Source of the DNA: Amia ocellicauda
Lineage: Eukaryota; Chordata; Actinopteri; Amiiformes; Amiidae
Assembly (NCBI RefSeq): GCF_036373705.1
Contig: NC_089863.1
Span: forward strand, 1,345,001 to 1,409,000
Direction: 5' to 3'
Length of the DNA: 64,000 nt
Part shown: positions 27,824 to 36,329 of the stretch, piece after piece
How positions within the stretch are numbered: position 1 is the first letter of the stretch
Layout: each line of letters starts with the position of its first letter
The notes under the pieces: generated by a model
The model's database searches: none
Told to the model about the DNA's origin: nothing
Seen by the model: only the letters and a program-made list of their open reading frames with translations
Translations under genes and position numbers: made by a program

Positions 27824-27888
27824 GACACGGGCCTGTGTGCTCTCACCGCCGCGCTGGCCGATGGGAAGTCCCGCAGCAGCGGCTCCAT
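14306..27888 (-). CDS. ctc1: CST telomere replication complex component 1
   Basis: Large OB-fold subunit of CTC1-STN1-TEN1, which binds single-stranded G-strand DNA and recruits polymerase alpha-primase at telomeres. Exons 5' to 3': 27847-27888, 27115-27275, 26743-26995, 26334-26563, 26024-26165, 25514-25831, 25285-25413, 24575-24801, 23464-23632, 23004-23201, 22732-22867, 19782-19896, 18345-18867, 18023-18112, 17555-17674, 17284-17339, 16769-16875, 16518-16683, 16152-16226, 15868-16045, 15683-15747, 15182-15347, 14899-15010, 14306-14403. They sum to 3876 bases, 1291 residues (human 1217). Matches to human include [51 protein letters not shown] and LCSSPSV. Exon 13 holds a long Arg/Glu/Pro-rich insert with a proline run; exon 6 encodes a low-complexity DTQ/ETQ segment made from a CAGA-like repeat. 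The start has ATG followed by GAG and the exon lies in a GC-rich promoter. Confidence 0.93.
14570..14606 (-). mobile_element. Degenerate SINE/LINE tail fragment
   Basis: The stretch GAGCAGACACCCTGATCCGT resembles the fish tail GCAGACGCCCTTATCC that recurs at 28295, 56365 and (opposite strand) 61481. It lies in the last ctc1 intron. Confidence 0.4.
15375..15662. repeat. GACTGACACACTGAC minisatellite in ctc1 intron
   Basis: Degenerate tandem repeat of ACTGACACACTG with CTGTCTGA variants. It is the same motif family as the tracts at 619-878, 1655-1780 and 7140-7330. Confidence 0.8.
16262..16515. repeat. GAGACAAAGGGACACA minisatellite
   Basis: A 16-bp unit GAGACAAAGGGACACA with variants fills most of the ctc1 intron between exons 18 and 19. 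Confidence 0.85.
16878..17098. repeat. GTGTGTATCAGTGTCAGTGT minisatellite
   Basis: GT-rich units with TATCAGTGTCAGTGTGTGAG blocks in a ctc1 intron. Confidence 0.85.
18112..18185. repeat. (GA)n tract at a ctc1 splice acceptor
   Basis: GA repeat (CT on the coding strand) that supplies the polypyrimidine tract of exon 18023-18112. Confidence 0.85.
18900..19745. repeat. GTGTAGTGTGTGTGGT satellite with a higher-order repeat
   Basis: Units of GTGTAGTGTGTGTGGT and GTGTCAGTGTGTGTGGCGTG alternate. Longer blocks recur, for example the order around 19085-19330 is seen again around 19375-19630, an offset near 300 bases. Confidence 0.85.
19869..22405. repeat. Splice-acceptor minisatellite at ctc1 exon 12, about 54 copies
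   Basis: Units of about 49 bases (variants of about 44 and 36) run AGTGAAGCGCTGCACACACA then CTAGACAACCTGACAACACA then ACACAACAC. On the coding strand this is an acceptor-like TGTTGTCAG followed by GTTGTCTAGTGTGTGTGCAG and CGCTTCACT, which is precisely the first 28 bases of ctc1 exon 12 (19869-19896), encoding [10 protein letters not shown]. The exon edge is thus the first repeat unit and the array extends back through the intron for 2.5 kb. Repeat-derived open frames of 60-138 codons here are artefacts. Confidence 0.92.
22442..22597. repeat. Fold-back inverted repeat (MITE-like) in ctc1 intron
   Basis: CATCTCAGACTAA at 22442-22454 is the exact reverse complement of TTAGTCTGAGATG at 22585-22597. 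Inside, AACAGGAAGTCAAT (about 22480) pairs with ATTGACTTCCTGT (22541-22553), with a second copy of the latter at 22508-22520. The whole could fold into an imperfect hairpin of about 156 bases. No transposase is nearby. Confidence 0.7.
23232..23438. repeat. (CAGA)n-rich tract
   Basis: CAGACAGAGACAGAGAGA-type repeat in the ctc1 intron between exons 9 and 10. Confidence 0.85.
23870..24605. repeat. Splice-donor minisatellite at ctc1 exon 8, about ten copies
   Basis: Units of about 65-85 bases contain, on the plus strand, GTACCTCTCTCTCAG or GTATTTCCCTCTCAG followed by GGCGCAGACGCAGTGACACA and a GTGTTGTGTAGTGTT spacer. The unit's core is the last 30 bases of ctc1 exon 8 (24575-24604) plus its donor (AGAG then GTAC on the coding strand). 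About ten intronic copies follow the true one, some with the GTAC donor kept. Confidence 0.92.
24845..25265. repeat. GA-rich low-complexity tract
   Basis: Interrupted GAGAGAGGGAGGGAG sequence, CT-rich on the coding strand, between ctc1 exons 7 and 8. No other structure seen. Confidence 0.8.
27330..27832. repeat. (CA)n microsatellite with CTGACACACAGAGACTCA interruptions
   Basis: About 500 bases of CA repeats broken at regular intervals by GACACACAGAGACTCACTCAG, filling ctc1 intron 1. Confidence 0.95.
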
Positions 27889-28225
27889 GTCCCCGGCTCA
27901 CAGCGCGTCTGCAGCCGCCGCAGCCCGGCTCTGTCCCCGGCTCTGTCCCCGGCACATCCGCGCCGCTAGAGAGGACACAGCAGCGGACAGCAGAGCCGCG
28001 TCTGCCGGTGTATCATTGTAATAATAATGATAATACGCGTGTAATGCAGACAGACGGGAAAAGTTCCATTTCAACTTTCAGTTCCACGCAGGCGCGCAAA
28101 CCTTCAAAAAGGAAAAGAACGCAAAACGGGACCACAACATCCGGGCACCCACCTTCCCGGTGACGTCACACTTCCGCGTCAGAGCCGGCGCTGCGGAGCC
28201 CGGGTTCAGAGAGGTGCGCACGCAT
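27889..28225 (-). promoter_or_regulatory. GC-rich ctc1 promoter region with a CRE
   Basis: Sequence upstream of the ctc1 start is CpG-rich, lacks a TATA box and holds a full CRE palindrome TGACGTCA at 28161-28168 followed by an ETS-like CACTTCCG. No gene reading away from it was recognised, so a bidirectional role is open. Confidence 0.5.
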
Positions 28226-28264
28226 CTAGACATTAGCGTATCAGATCAGTGCTCTCCTCTCGCT

Positions 28265-28345
28265 CCTCTATTATTATTATTATTATTATTATTATTTATT
28301 GGCAGACAAACTTATCCAAGGCGACTTACAAAACATAAGAGCATT
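28265..28345 (-). mobile_element. (TTA)n plus SINE/LINE tail fragment
   Basis: An (ATT)n run is followed by TTGGCAGACAAACTTATCCA and AGGCGACTTACAA, a divergent form of the fish V-SINE/LINE-type tail (reverse: TTGTAAGTCGCC ... GTCTGCCAA). The (TTA)n is the usual end microsatellite of such copies. Confidence 0.55.
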
Positions 28346-28535
28346 ATAAAAGTGCAAGAATGCAGTCCCGCAGATACCCGGGCTACAGCTGCAGAGACAC
28401 TGTCCAGTCCTGTGTGCTCTTATTACTATTGTATGAATATTATTACATGACAAACCCGGAGCATCATATAGCAGCTGTAATTAATGGGAACTGCTGCAAA
28501 ACTTGAATTCAGATCTGCGTGTTGTGCGTGTTATA

Positions 28536-29427
28536 CACCGATCAGCCATAACATCATGACCACCTAATATTGTGTAGGTCCCCCTTTTGCCGCCAAAACA
28601 GCCCTGACCCGTCGAGGCATGGACTCCACTAGACCTCTGAAGGTGTGCTGTGGTATCTGGCACCAAGACGTCAGCAGCAGATCCTTTAAGTCCTGTAAGT
28701 TGAGAGGTGGGGCCTCCATGGATCGGACATGTTTGTCCAGCACATCCCACAGATGCTCGATTGGATTGAGATCTGGGGAATTTGGAGGCCAAGTCAACAC
28801 CTTGAGCTCGTGATTCATCAGACCAGGCCACCTTCTTCCATTGCTCCGTGGTCCAGTTCTGATGCTCACGTGCCCATTGTAGGCGCTTTCGGCAGTGGAC
28901 AGGGGTCAGCATGGGCACCCTGACTGGTCTGCGGCTACGCAGCCCCATACGCAACAAACTGCGATGCACTGTGTGTTCTGACGCCTTTCTATCAGAACCA
29001 GCATTCACTTTTTCAGCAATTTGAGCTGCAGTAGCTCGTCTGTATGATCGGACCACACTGGCCAGCCTTCGCTCCCCACGTGCATCAGTGAGCCCCGGCC
29101 GCCCATGACCCTGTCGCCGGTTCACCGCTTTTCCATCCTTGGACACTTTTGATAGGTACTGACCACTGCAGACCGGGAACACCCCACAAGAGCTGCAGTT
29201 TTGGAGATGCTCTGACCCAGTCGTCTAGCCATCACAATCTGGCCCTTGTCAAAGTCGCTCAGATCCTCACGCTGCCCATTTTTCCTGCTTCTAACACATC
29301 AACTTTGAGGACAAAATGTTCACTTGCTGCCTAATATATCCCACCCACTGACAGGTGCCATGATAACGAGATTATCAGTGTCATTCATTTCACCTGTCAG
29401 TGCTCATATTGTTATGGCTGATCGGTG
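28536..29427 (-). mobile_element. Tc1-like DNA transposon, internally deleted
   Basis: Terminal inverted repeats CACCGATCAGCCATAACA are intact at both ends and flanked by TA on each side (28534-28535 and 29428-29429). The minus strand encodes pieces of a Tc1 transposase: an N-terminal helix-turn-helix part (RRQGHGRPGLTDARGERRLA ... HTVHRSLLRMGLRSRRP) through WSDES, then directly the C-terminal catalytic block WPPNSPDLNPIEHLWDVLDK in another frame. The middle of the gene, which should be several hundred bases, is gone at about 28810, so the copy is 892 bases and cannot be autonomous. This end sequence belongs to a Tc1 lineage I remember as widespread in teleosts and lampreys. Confidence 0.92.
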
Positions 29428-29574
29428 TAAATGAACATATGAGACTCTATCGACACCTTGTGGAAGATTATGGAACTGAACTGAACTTGATTTGCGCAAA
29501 GCATGCAAATACACATTTATCCCCACTCACGTCACCTGCATGTACATATCAGAAGCCGCAACGTTGCTTAATAA

Positions 29575-30062
29575 CATAAGAAAGTGTCCAGTCGAGAGGA
29601 GCCCTTTTGCCCCATCGTGCTCGTTTGGTGTCCATTAATAACTAAGTGATCAAGGATCCTATCCAGTCTGTTTTTGAATGTTCCCAAATTGTCTCTTCAG
29701 CCACATCGCTGGGGAGTTTGTACAGATTGGGAAGCCTCTCTGTGTGAAGAAGTGTCTCCTGTTTTCTGTCTTGAATGCCTTGAAGCCCAATTTCCATTTG
29801 TGTCCCCGGGTGCGTGTGTCCCTGCTGATCTGGAAAAGCTCCTCTGGTTTGATGTGGTCGATGTCTTTCATGATGTTGAAGACTTGGATCAAGTCCCCAC
29901 TTAGTCTCCTCTGTTCCAGGGTGAAAAGGTTCAGGTCCTCAGTCTCTCAGTAGGATATTCCCTTCAGACCTGGAATAAGTCTGGTTGCTCTCCTCTGAAC
30001 TGCCTCTAGAGCAGCGATATCTTTCTTGAAGTGTGGAGCCCAGAACTGTCTACAGTGTATTT
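29575..30062 (-). mobile_element. CR1-type LINE fragment (reverse-transcriptase C-terminus to 3' tail)
   Basis: Minus-strand translation reads [63 protein letters not shown] and FFTQRGFPICTNS, the C-terminal part of CR1-family ORF2 proteins; a frame change lies near the LKGISY segment. The 3' end carries the CR1-like tail (ACATAAGAAAG on the plus strand at 29574). Everything upstream of the last ~165 codons is missing. A second copy of its last part is at 50385-50550. Confidence 0.8.
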
Positions 30063-30193
30063 CCAAAATAATAATAATAATAATTAAAAGAGAGAGATTT
30101 TTTTCTGTATTGCTAATTTTCCCTTAAAGCTTTGGCAACACAATTTGAATTCGAGAGGAGGGAGAGAGAGAGAGATAGAGGAACTCTGGAGCT

Positions 30194-30329
30194 TTTATTA
30201 TCACCTCAATGACACCAACAGCAATATCAACAACTACATAACAATAATAATATTAACAACAACAATCATATTAACAGGAGAAAAGGAGGCATGCAGTGCG
30301 TGACGCTCCCAGCCGAGGGAGGCGGCAGG
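30194..30329 (-). terminator. chrne 3'UTR with poly(A) signal
   Basis: AATAAA on the minus strand at 30194-30199 lies 130 bases past the chrne stop. The 3'UTR is AT-rich with TTGTTGTT runs. Confidence 0.65.
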
Positions 30330-31349
30330 TCAGTCGGGGCTGTAGTGCTTGGTCTCACCCGGGAAGGGGAACTCAGGCACCTGGTTGTAGTGGCCCATGA
30401 GGAAGATGCCCACCGTGCCCACGCTGAAGAGCAAGATGGCTGCCCAGAAGCACACCTTGTCAATCACCTTCCCGATCAGCACCCAGCTCTCCATCTCCTG
30501 CTCGGGAGAGAGAGACAGAGAGGGAGGGACAGGGAGGGAGAGAGAGAGAGCAAGGGGGGATATATTCACAGGGGGTTAATAAAGACACAGTAGACCTGAG
30601 AGAGAGAGGGATGGGGGAGGGAGAGGAAGGCGGTGCGCCCTCACCGAGCCGATGTCGTTCTGCTGGTGGGTGCTCTGGGAGATGTAGTTGCAGGCGTCCA
30701 CGCACTCGCGGATCTCGGGGGCGCACTGGGCCAGGCTGCGGTACAGGCAGGCCGTGGTGTCCCTGTCCTCACCGGCCACTGGGGGGCGGCGGAGAGACAG
30801 AGGAAGAGGAGGAGAGGAGGAGCTTGAGAATGTGGGAGACAGACACACAGAGAGGCACACACAGGGACAGACAGAGAGTCTCTCCCACTCTCCCACTCCC
30901 CCTGTCTCTCTCCCTCTCCCTCTCTCTCTGTCCCTCTCTCTCTCCCTCTCCTTCCCTCGCCCTCCCTCTCTCCCTCTCCCTCTCCCTCCCTCTCACCGCT
31001 GTTCTGCATCAGGGCGTGTCGGCCCCTCTGTCTCTCGAACATCATCTCGCTGCGCGGCTGCTTCAGCACGTACTCCTCTGCACGCTGCATGAGCCCGAAC
31101 GAGCTGCGTCTGCGCGGCAGGGCCCCCCCCGTCCCGCCCCCCAGGGCCGGTCCGCCCTCGGGCCCCCACGGACCCCTGGCCTCCTCTTCCTCCTCCGGCA
31201 CGGCCAGGGACATGCCCAGGAACTGCGGCAGCACCTCCAGGAACAACTGGAGAGAGGGAGAGAGAGAGAGAGAGAATTTAAATTGAGAGAGAGGGATAGG
31301 GATAGGGATGTTATTACAGACTGACTGACTGGACACTGCAGTACACTAC

Positions 31350-31387
<38 letters not shown>

Positions 31388-34300
31388 CATCACCACCGCA
31401 GTACTGCGCGAGCCTCGCAACTCTGCACGGTTTCACGAGGGGCTCCGCAAACCCCGCACAGGCCCCGCCCATAGTCCCATAGAGAGAGAGAGAGAGAGAC
31501 AGGCTGTGTGCTTGGCATGTGCTTGGCGTGTGCCTACATGTTTGAGGCCGGGGGCCATGCTGTGAGTGTTGGGGCTGCGCAGGGAGATGTTGAGCACGAT
31601 CACACAGTTGGTCACGATCAGGGTGGCCACAAACATCACGAAGATAAGGTACCTGAGAGAGACAGAGAGAGGGAGAGTAAGCGACAGGGAGAGAGAGAGG
31701 GAGAGAGGGACAGACAGAAAGACGGTGAGAGGGAGGGGGAGTAAGAGACAGGGAGAGAGAGAGGGACAGAGGGACAGACGGGGAGACGGTGAGGGGGAGT
31801 AAGAGACAGGGAAAGAGAGAGGGAGAGAGGGACAGACAGGGAGGCGGTGAGGGGGAGGGGGAGTAAGAGACAGGGAGAGAGAGAGGGACAGAGGGACAGA
31901 CGGGGAGACGGTGAGGGGGAGGGGGAGTAAGAGACAGGGAGAGAGAGAGGGAGAGGGGGACAGACAGGGAGGCGTTGAGGGGGAGGGAGCTGGGCAGGGT
32001 AACTCACTTCCCAATGAGGGGGGTGGACAGTGACGTCTCGGGGATCTTCTGGGCGATGAGGAACAGGAACACGGTCTGAGCCAGCAGCACTGAGATGGAC
32101 ACGGTGAGCTTCTGACCCCCAGCTAAGGGACGGAGGGAGGAAGAGAGGGAGAGGGAGAGGGAGAGGGTGAAGGAGGGAGGGAGAGCGTGTGAGACAGGGA
32201 AACAGAGACACTCAGTGATTTAGTCACACAGACAGACCGACGCAGACAGAGAGAACCACAGGCAGCACTGCCCCGCGCCCTCCCCGGCCCCTCGCTGACC
32301 CTGGGCTGGCAGGAAGTAGGCGAGCACCACGAGCGAGGAGATGAGCACGCAGGGCACGATGATGTTGATGATGTAGAACAGCGGCTTCCTCTGGATGATC
32401 AGGTAGAAGTGGATGCCCTGGAACTCCAGCTCGTCCGTGCTGTAGCGGCTGTCAGTTACCCGGCGGGCGGGGCGGTGCCGGATCGCCCACTCCCCGTTCT
32501 CTGAGGGAGAATGAGAGAGAGGCGTGTCTGTGTGCGGCGTGTCTCCAGGACCAGCGATGCAGTGTGTGTCCAGTGTGTGTCCAGAGTGTGTCCAGTATAG
32601 TGTGTCCAGTGTGTGTCCCATATGAACTGTGTCCAGTATAGCATGTCCAGCATGTGTCCAGTACCAGTGAAGGCCTCGGGATCGATGTCCACCCACTCGA
32701 TGGTGTTTCCTGTCTCATCCACCGCCAGCTGGATGTCAATCTCATTGGCGCTGTATGTCTGTGACCTGCAGGGTCAGAGGGCGAAGGGCAGGTCACACAC
32801 CGAGAGAGAGAGAGAGAGAGAGAGGGGGGAAGAAAGAGAGATCAACTAACCTTTCAAAGCAGTGTCAATTCTCAGCTCCACTTTACCTGCTCTTCTCTCT
32901 CCCACCTTCCCTCCTTCCTCTCCTCTCTACCTATCCTTCCCCTACTGTCCCCTCTTTCCTTGCTCTCCACAGTCACGCCACCAGTAGGCACACAAACCCA
33001 AGTCCTTTGGTATATTTGTGTGTCCAATCTGTGTCCAGTATAGTGTGTGTCCAGTGTGTGTCAGTCCTACATTGTGTTGTACTGTGCTGTGCTGTGCTGT
33101 GCCGTGTTCTCTCTCCCTCTCCCTCTCTTTGTCTCCCCTCCCCCTCCCAGTCCCACCTGAACACCAGGGTGCAGTTCTGCCAGTCGAAGGGGAAGTAGGT
33201 GATCTCCACGGCACAGGTGCTGCGGTAGATGGCGGGGGGCAGCCAGTACATGCTCCCATCCGGGTAGATCAGCACGTTGGCATAGTAAGCCACGTCGAAC
33301 TTCCCATCAATACTGAGGGAAAGAGAGAGAGAGAGAGAGAGACAGACAGAGAGAGACAGAGAAGAATGTTGTCTTTGTGTTTCTGTGGTTCTTGCCAGTG
33401 TGCTCCTGGCGTGTTTCTAGCATGTGCCTGGCGTGTCACCTATCCTCACTTGTTCTCTAGCACGATGTCAGGCAGCCAGACGGTGTTGGAGGGGACACGG
33501 ATCACATCGATGCCATCGTACTCAGAGGAGTTGTAGGCCAGTCGGTAGTCGTTCCACTGCTGAGAGAGAGAGAGAGAGAAGGGGAGGGAGGAGTGTTAAT
33601 ACAAAGTGGATACAACAGAACACTAACAGAGAGAAAGAGAGACAGAGAGAGTTGTACTTACAATCTCAATCCAAACATTGGTGGTCAGAGTCTCTTCCTT
33701 CTCATTCTGAAAGACAGGAAAATAAACTGACACACACTGACACACTGACACACTGAAGCACTGACTCACTAACTCAGTATCAGTATCAGTATCAGTATCA
33801 GTATCAGTGGTATCAGTATCATTATCAGTGTTATCAGTATCAGTATCAGTAGTTTCAGTATCAGTATCAGTATCAGTATCAGTATCAGTGGTATCAGTAT
33901 CAGTATCAGTAGTTTCAGTATCAGTATCAGTATCAGTGGTATCAGTATCAGTATCAGTAGTTTCAGTATCAGTATCAGTATCAGTGGTATCAGTATCAGT
34001 ATCAGTAGTTTCAGTATCAGTATCAGTATCAGTGGTATCAGTATCAGTATCAGTAGTTTCAGTATCAGTATCAGTAGTTTCAGTATCAGTATCAGTGGTA
34101 TCAGTTTCACTATCAGTATCTGTAGTATCCGTATTTTCAGTATTAGTATCAGCAGTATCAGTATCGGCGTCAGTGTCTTCAGTAGCAGCAGAAGCGTCAG
34201 TGTGTAAAGCAATGCCTTACCAGGGAGATGAGGTTGGTCAGAATGAGTTTGACCTGGACAGACACCTTGTCCCCGGGCAGCCTGGCTGGACGCGTGTTCT

Positions 34301-34721
34301 TGCTGTAGCCTGTCATCAGGTCCTTCAGCAGCTGGGTCTCCTGATTACAGCTCACTGACACGGGGAGAGAGAGGGAGAGAGAGAGAGAGGGGGAGAGAGA
34401 GAGTGATGATCAGTTTAATGCGTGTTATTTAGATCGTCGTGCTGTATCGGTGCAGCTGGTCGTCTCACAGCCCCGCGCTCTCCAGACTCTACATGCCGAC
34501 TCTCCAGACACACATAAATCACACTTTGCGCCGGAGTGCCGAGGAGGGTTGTTTGTTTGTTTAAGAATCACAACAACGACACTCTTCCAGGAAACTAGTC
34601 CAGTAAAGTCAAACACACACACACAGGCAACAATTACCATATCTACTCACGTACCCTCCAAAGCACACAGTATAAATAGCAGCGTGGCGGCTACAGCGAC
34701 CGAGCCGGGCGGACGCGCCAT
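30330..34721 (-). CDS. chrne: Muscle nicotinic acetylcholine receptor epsilon subunit
   Basis: Subunit of the pentameric cation channel of the adult neuromuscular junction. Twelve exons 5' to 3': 34655-34721, 34221-34354, 33662-33706, 33450-33559, 33157-33312, 32665-32765, 32300-32500, 32008-32122, 31538-31652, 30997-31246, 30645-30778, 30330-30497; 1596 bases, 531 residues (human 493). Signal peptide [20 protein letters not shown]; ligand domain with [20 protein letters not shown] and the Cys-loop [16 protein letters not shown]1 ending [18 protein letters not shown]2 [21 protein letters not shown]3 [20 protein letters not shown]; a Glu/Gly/Pro-rich intracellular loop; amphipathic helix; M4 ICFW-type segment ([19 protein letters not shown]). 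[12 protein letters not shown] and ENGEWAI favour epsilon over gamma, as does gltpd2 nearby. An E-box CAGCTG lies just upstream of the start. Confidence 0.93.
33775..34195. repeat. (TATCAG)n hexamer array in chrne intron 2
   Basis: About 420 bases of CAGTAT repeats with recurring GTGG and AGTTTC interruptions that themselves come at regular spacing (about 54-60 bases). Confidence 0.95.
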
Positions 34722-35590
34722 CGCCCAGCTGTCTGTCCGGTCCGGTCCGGTCCGGTCCCCTCTGAGTGCAGCACTGACAGAGAGTGGAGAGAGAGAGCGG
34801 GCGAGCTGGCTATGGATTGTTGTAGCCTCTGTGTCTACCCTTCCTTCTCCCTCTCCCCCTCTCTCTCGCTCCCTCTCTCCCCCCGTCAGCTGCTGTCACA
34901 CTCAGTGTCGGGTTTCGCAGCTGTTGCCGCTTAACTTTCTCTTAAAGTCGTGAATGAACGAGTAACACTCACAACAGTATTAAGCAGCACTGACGGTGTC
35001 CCGGGACGCTGCGTACGCATGCACGATATGTGACTGGACACGTGGTTTTGCGTGGGTTAGCACACGTGATACTGGGGGTCGGTGGCAGCGCAGTCATATT
35101 AATGTGAGGAGTAGTGTGCACAAGTCCTCTGTGAAATATGTGTGTGAGTGTGTGTGAGATGGGGGGCACTCTGAGGAGGGGTGACAGGTGTCTTGCAGCC
35201 GGGGGCAGCAGGGGGTCAATGTATAGATGTGACTTCAGTATTAATAGCTGCCATAAAGTGTGGAGTAGCAGAGAGGACTTCCTCTGATGTTCGAGTACTA
35301 GACAGAAAGAGAGAGAGAGAGAGAGTGAGAGAGGGGTGGAGAGAGGGAGGGAGAGAGAAGGAGAGGGATGTAGGAGAGGGAGAGAGTGGGAGGGAGAGAG
35401 GGAGGGAGAAGGAGGGAGAGAGACTTTGACATTTAAATATGATTTATTAACTGATTTTAAAAACAAACATGCAGATAAACACATTGCATACCAACCTCCC
35501 CCCGCAGCACATACATCTACCACCCCCACCCTGACAGGAATGTCCTGGAATAAAAAGACAGTAAGAGAGAGATCGAACCAGAAACAGAGA
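34722..35590. other. chrne upstream region and spacer
   Basis: A (GGTCC)n-like run lies at 34735-34760, then pyrimidine-rich sequence to 34890 and unique sequence. A GA tract is at 35300-35420, followed by AATAAA on the minus strand (35441-35446) that could end an unseen minus-strand transcript. No coding region recognised. Confidence 0.4.
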
Positions 35591-35935
35591 GAGAGAAAAG
35601 AGTTGAAAGTGTTAGCGTTGGGGCTCAGCTCAGAGTTCGGAGGCAGTGAGGTCAAAGTTCGGGCTCAGAGTTGGGGTCAGAGGTCAGGGTAGGTGAGGTC
35701 AAAGTTTGGGCTCAGAGTTGGGGTCGGAGATCAGGGCTCATAACCGGGTTCAAAGGTTGGGATCAGGGATGGGGTCAAGGTTAGGGTGAGATCAGAGTTT
35801 CAGGGTCAGTGGTGCTGGGCTTGGGGTCAAAGAGATCAGAGGTCAAGGTCAGGGGCTGGAAGAACTATGTGCAGGGATCATGGCGAAGGTCAGCGTTCAG
35901 GGTCAAGGTCAGGGGTCAGGGGTCAGGCAGGGGGA
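35590..35935. repeat. GGGTCAGAGGTCA-type degenerate repeat
   Basis: A loose repeat of GAGGTCAAAGTT, GGGCTCAGAGTTGGGGTCAG and AAGGTCAGGGGTCAGG. It yields many AGGTCA nuclear-receptor half-sites, which may be chance by-products of the repeat. Confidence 0.7.
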
Positions 35936-36329
35936 GGGCAGCCTTGCCTTTTTACGGACAGTGTGTGTGGGGGGGGGGGTCGGGTTATAGGAGGAGGCAA
36001 ATGGGGGGGAAATGGTTACCAAGGCAACAACCCCTGGACCCAAGGAGGGTCATAAACCAGGATGAATGATTAAACTGAGGCTCCATAAAACACAGAAACA
36101 GAGAGCGAAAGAGAAAGAGAGAGCGAGAGGGAGAGGACGGAGGAGAACAAACAGGAAAGAGAGAGAACAAAGGAGAGCAGAGCGGAGGAGAGTGAGCGCA
36201 TCGTGAGGTACTGTCCACCCCTCCGTGTCGGAGCCAGGCTGGAGCACGTCTGTTATTAATATCATCACTGCTGTTATTGATTGAATTGGGCACACGGCCT
36301 TGTCATACTTATCCACTGTTCTGTATACA

